Below, piece by piece: positions 4,964 to 5,461 of a DNA stretch of 5,461 nt. The position numbers were made by a program, and so were the translations under genes. This DNA comes from Chloroflexota bacterium (GTDB taxonomy: Bacteria > Chloroflexota > Dehalococcoidia > Lucifugimonadales > JACPCL1), in assembly GCA_016210395.1 (NCBI GenBank), contig JACQUI010000349.1, positions 1-5,461 of the forward strand, given 5' to 3'. Each line of letters begins with the position of its first letter. Within the stretch, counting starts at the first letter, position 1. Under the pieces are notes generated by a model, which saw nothing but the letters and a program-made list of their open reading frames with translations, ran no database searches and was not told the origin of the DNA.

Positions 4964-5461
4964 CTACCCCGCAGCCGCCTTCAGCATCCCGCGCTCCAGG
5001 CGCTCCAGGCCCTCGTCTATCTCGCCGCGGCTGATGGTCAGCGGCGGCATGATGCGGATGGCGTTGGGCCGCACGGGGTTCAGCAACAGCCCTTCGTTGT
5101 TGCAGGCGGAAACGACCTTGCCGGAGATGTCGCTGCTAAACAGCACGGCGATGAGCAAGCCCATGCCGCGCACCCCGGTGATAAGGCTGCTGTGCTTGGC
5201 CCGCAGCGCTTCCAGCCCGCGTGTCATGTAGGCGCCCATGTCCTTCGCTTGGGCCGGGATGTCGTGCTCGATGATGTACCGCGTGGATGCGTTAGCCGCC
5301 GCCGTGGTCAACGGGTTGCCGCCGAACGTCGAGCCGTGGTCGCCGGGCTCCAGGACGGCGCACTTCTCCTTTGCCAGGAACGCCCCGATGGGCACGCCGC
5401 CCCCCAGGCCCTTGGCCAGCGTCATCACGTCCGGCTCCACGCCGAAGGCCTGGTAGCCCCA
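4964..5461 (-). CDS. argD: Acetylornithine aminotransferase, C-terminal part; 5' end outside window
   Basis: The last 165 residues of a class-III PLP-dependent aminotransferase, about 40% of the usual 400 aa. The frame is open to the window edge, beginning WGYQAFG. Lys17 in TLAKG is the PLP Schiff-base lysine; GLGGGVPIGA follows, and GSTFGGNP (43-50) is the phosphate-contact motif near the dimer interface. GVRGMGLLIAV and the end ...RIMPPLTIS complete the C-terminal small domain. The match to ArgD-type sequences (GDHGSTFGGNPL) and the nearby argG favour acetylornithine aminotransferase, which transfers an amino group from glutamate to N-acetylglutamate semialdehyde. Related enzymes (succinylornithine, ornithine or GABA aminotransferases) have similar ends, so substrate is slightly uncertain. 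A hairpin-forming palindrome lies 28 nt after the stop. Confidence 0.92.
   Translation of the reverse strand, partial: WGYQAFGVEPDVMTLAKGLGGGVPIGAFLAKEKCAVLEPGDHGSTFGGNPLTTAAANASTRYIIEHDIPAQAKDMGAYMTRGLEALRAKHSSLITGVRGMGLLIAVLFSSDISGKVVSACNNEGLLLNPVRPNAIRIMPPLTISRGEIDEGLERLERGMLKAAAG

Overview
The window reads as a piece of a GC-rich bacterial chromosome. Three housekeeping genes are recognisable (dnaK, argG, argD), together with a PRC/BON-domain protein, a HicB-like protein and one unusual membrane protein. The high GC content, the short GC-rich palindromes after genes and the solitary short HicB-like gene suggest a Chloroflexota (Dehalococcoidia-like) genome. That placement is an inference from general impression, not a database result.

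Left part, + strand. The 3' end of dnaK (2-706) is followed 23 nt later by a perfect 15-bp hairpin (729-762). Next comes a 309-aa protein (859-1788) with two PRC-barrel-like segments and two BON domains. A non-coding, pyrimidine-rich stretch of about 200 bases (1789-1995) leads to a good sigma70-type promoter (1996-2025).

Centre, + strand. The promoter serves a 366-aa gene (2065-3165) coding for a four-helix membrane protein with a C-terminal response-regulator receiver domain. Its receiver keeps the acidic pair and the phosphoacceptor Asp but appears to lack the conserved Lys. The gene is visibly less GC-rich than its neighbours (roughly 50-58% against about 70% in sampled rows) and uses more A/T-ending codons. 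It looks like an acquired or accessory gene and is the most interesting object here.

Right part, - strand. Reading leftwards, the order is the 3' part of argD (4964-5461), a 71-aa HicB-like gene (4658-4873) and complete argG (3217-4449). argD and argG both belong to arginine biosynthesis; ArgD makes N-acetylornithine and ArgG joins citrulline with aspartate. The argF gene often found between them is not here. In its place sits hicB, bracketed by two near-identical 28-30-nt palindromes (4589-4618 and 4908-4935). argG meets the receiver gene tail to tail with only 51 bases between them. No tRNA, rRNA, CRISPR array, transposase or integrase was seen.
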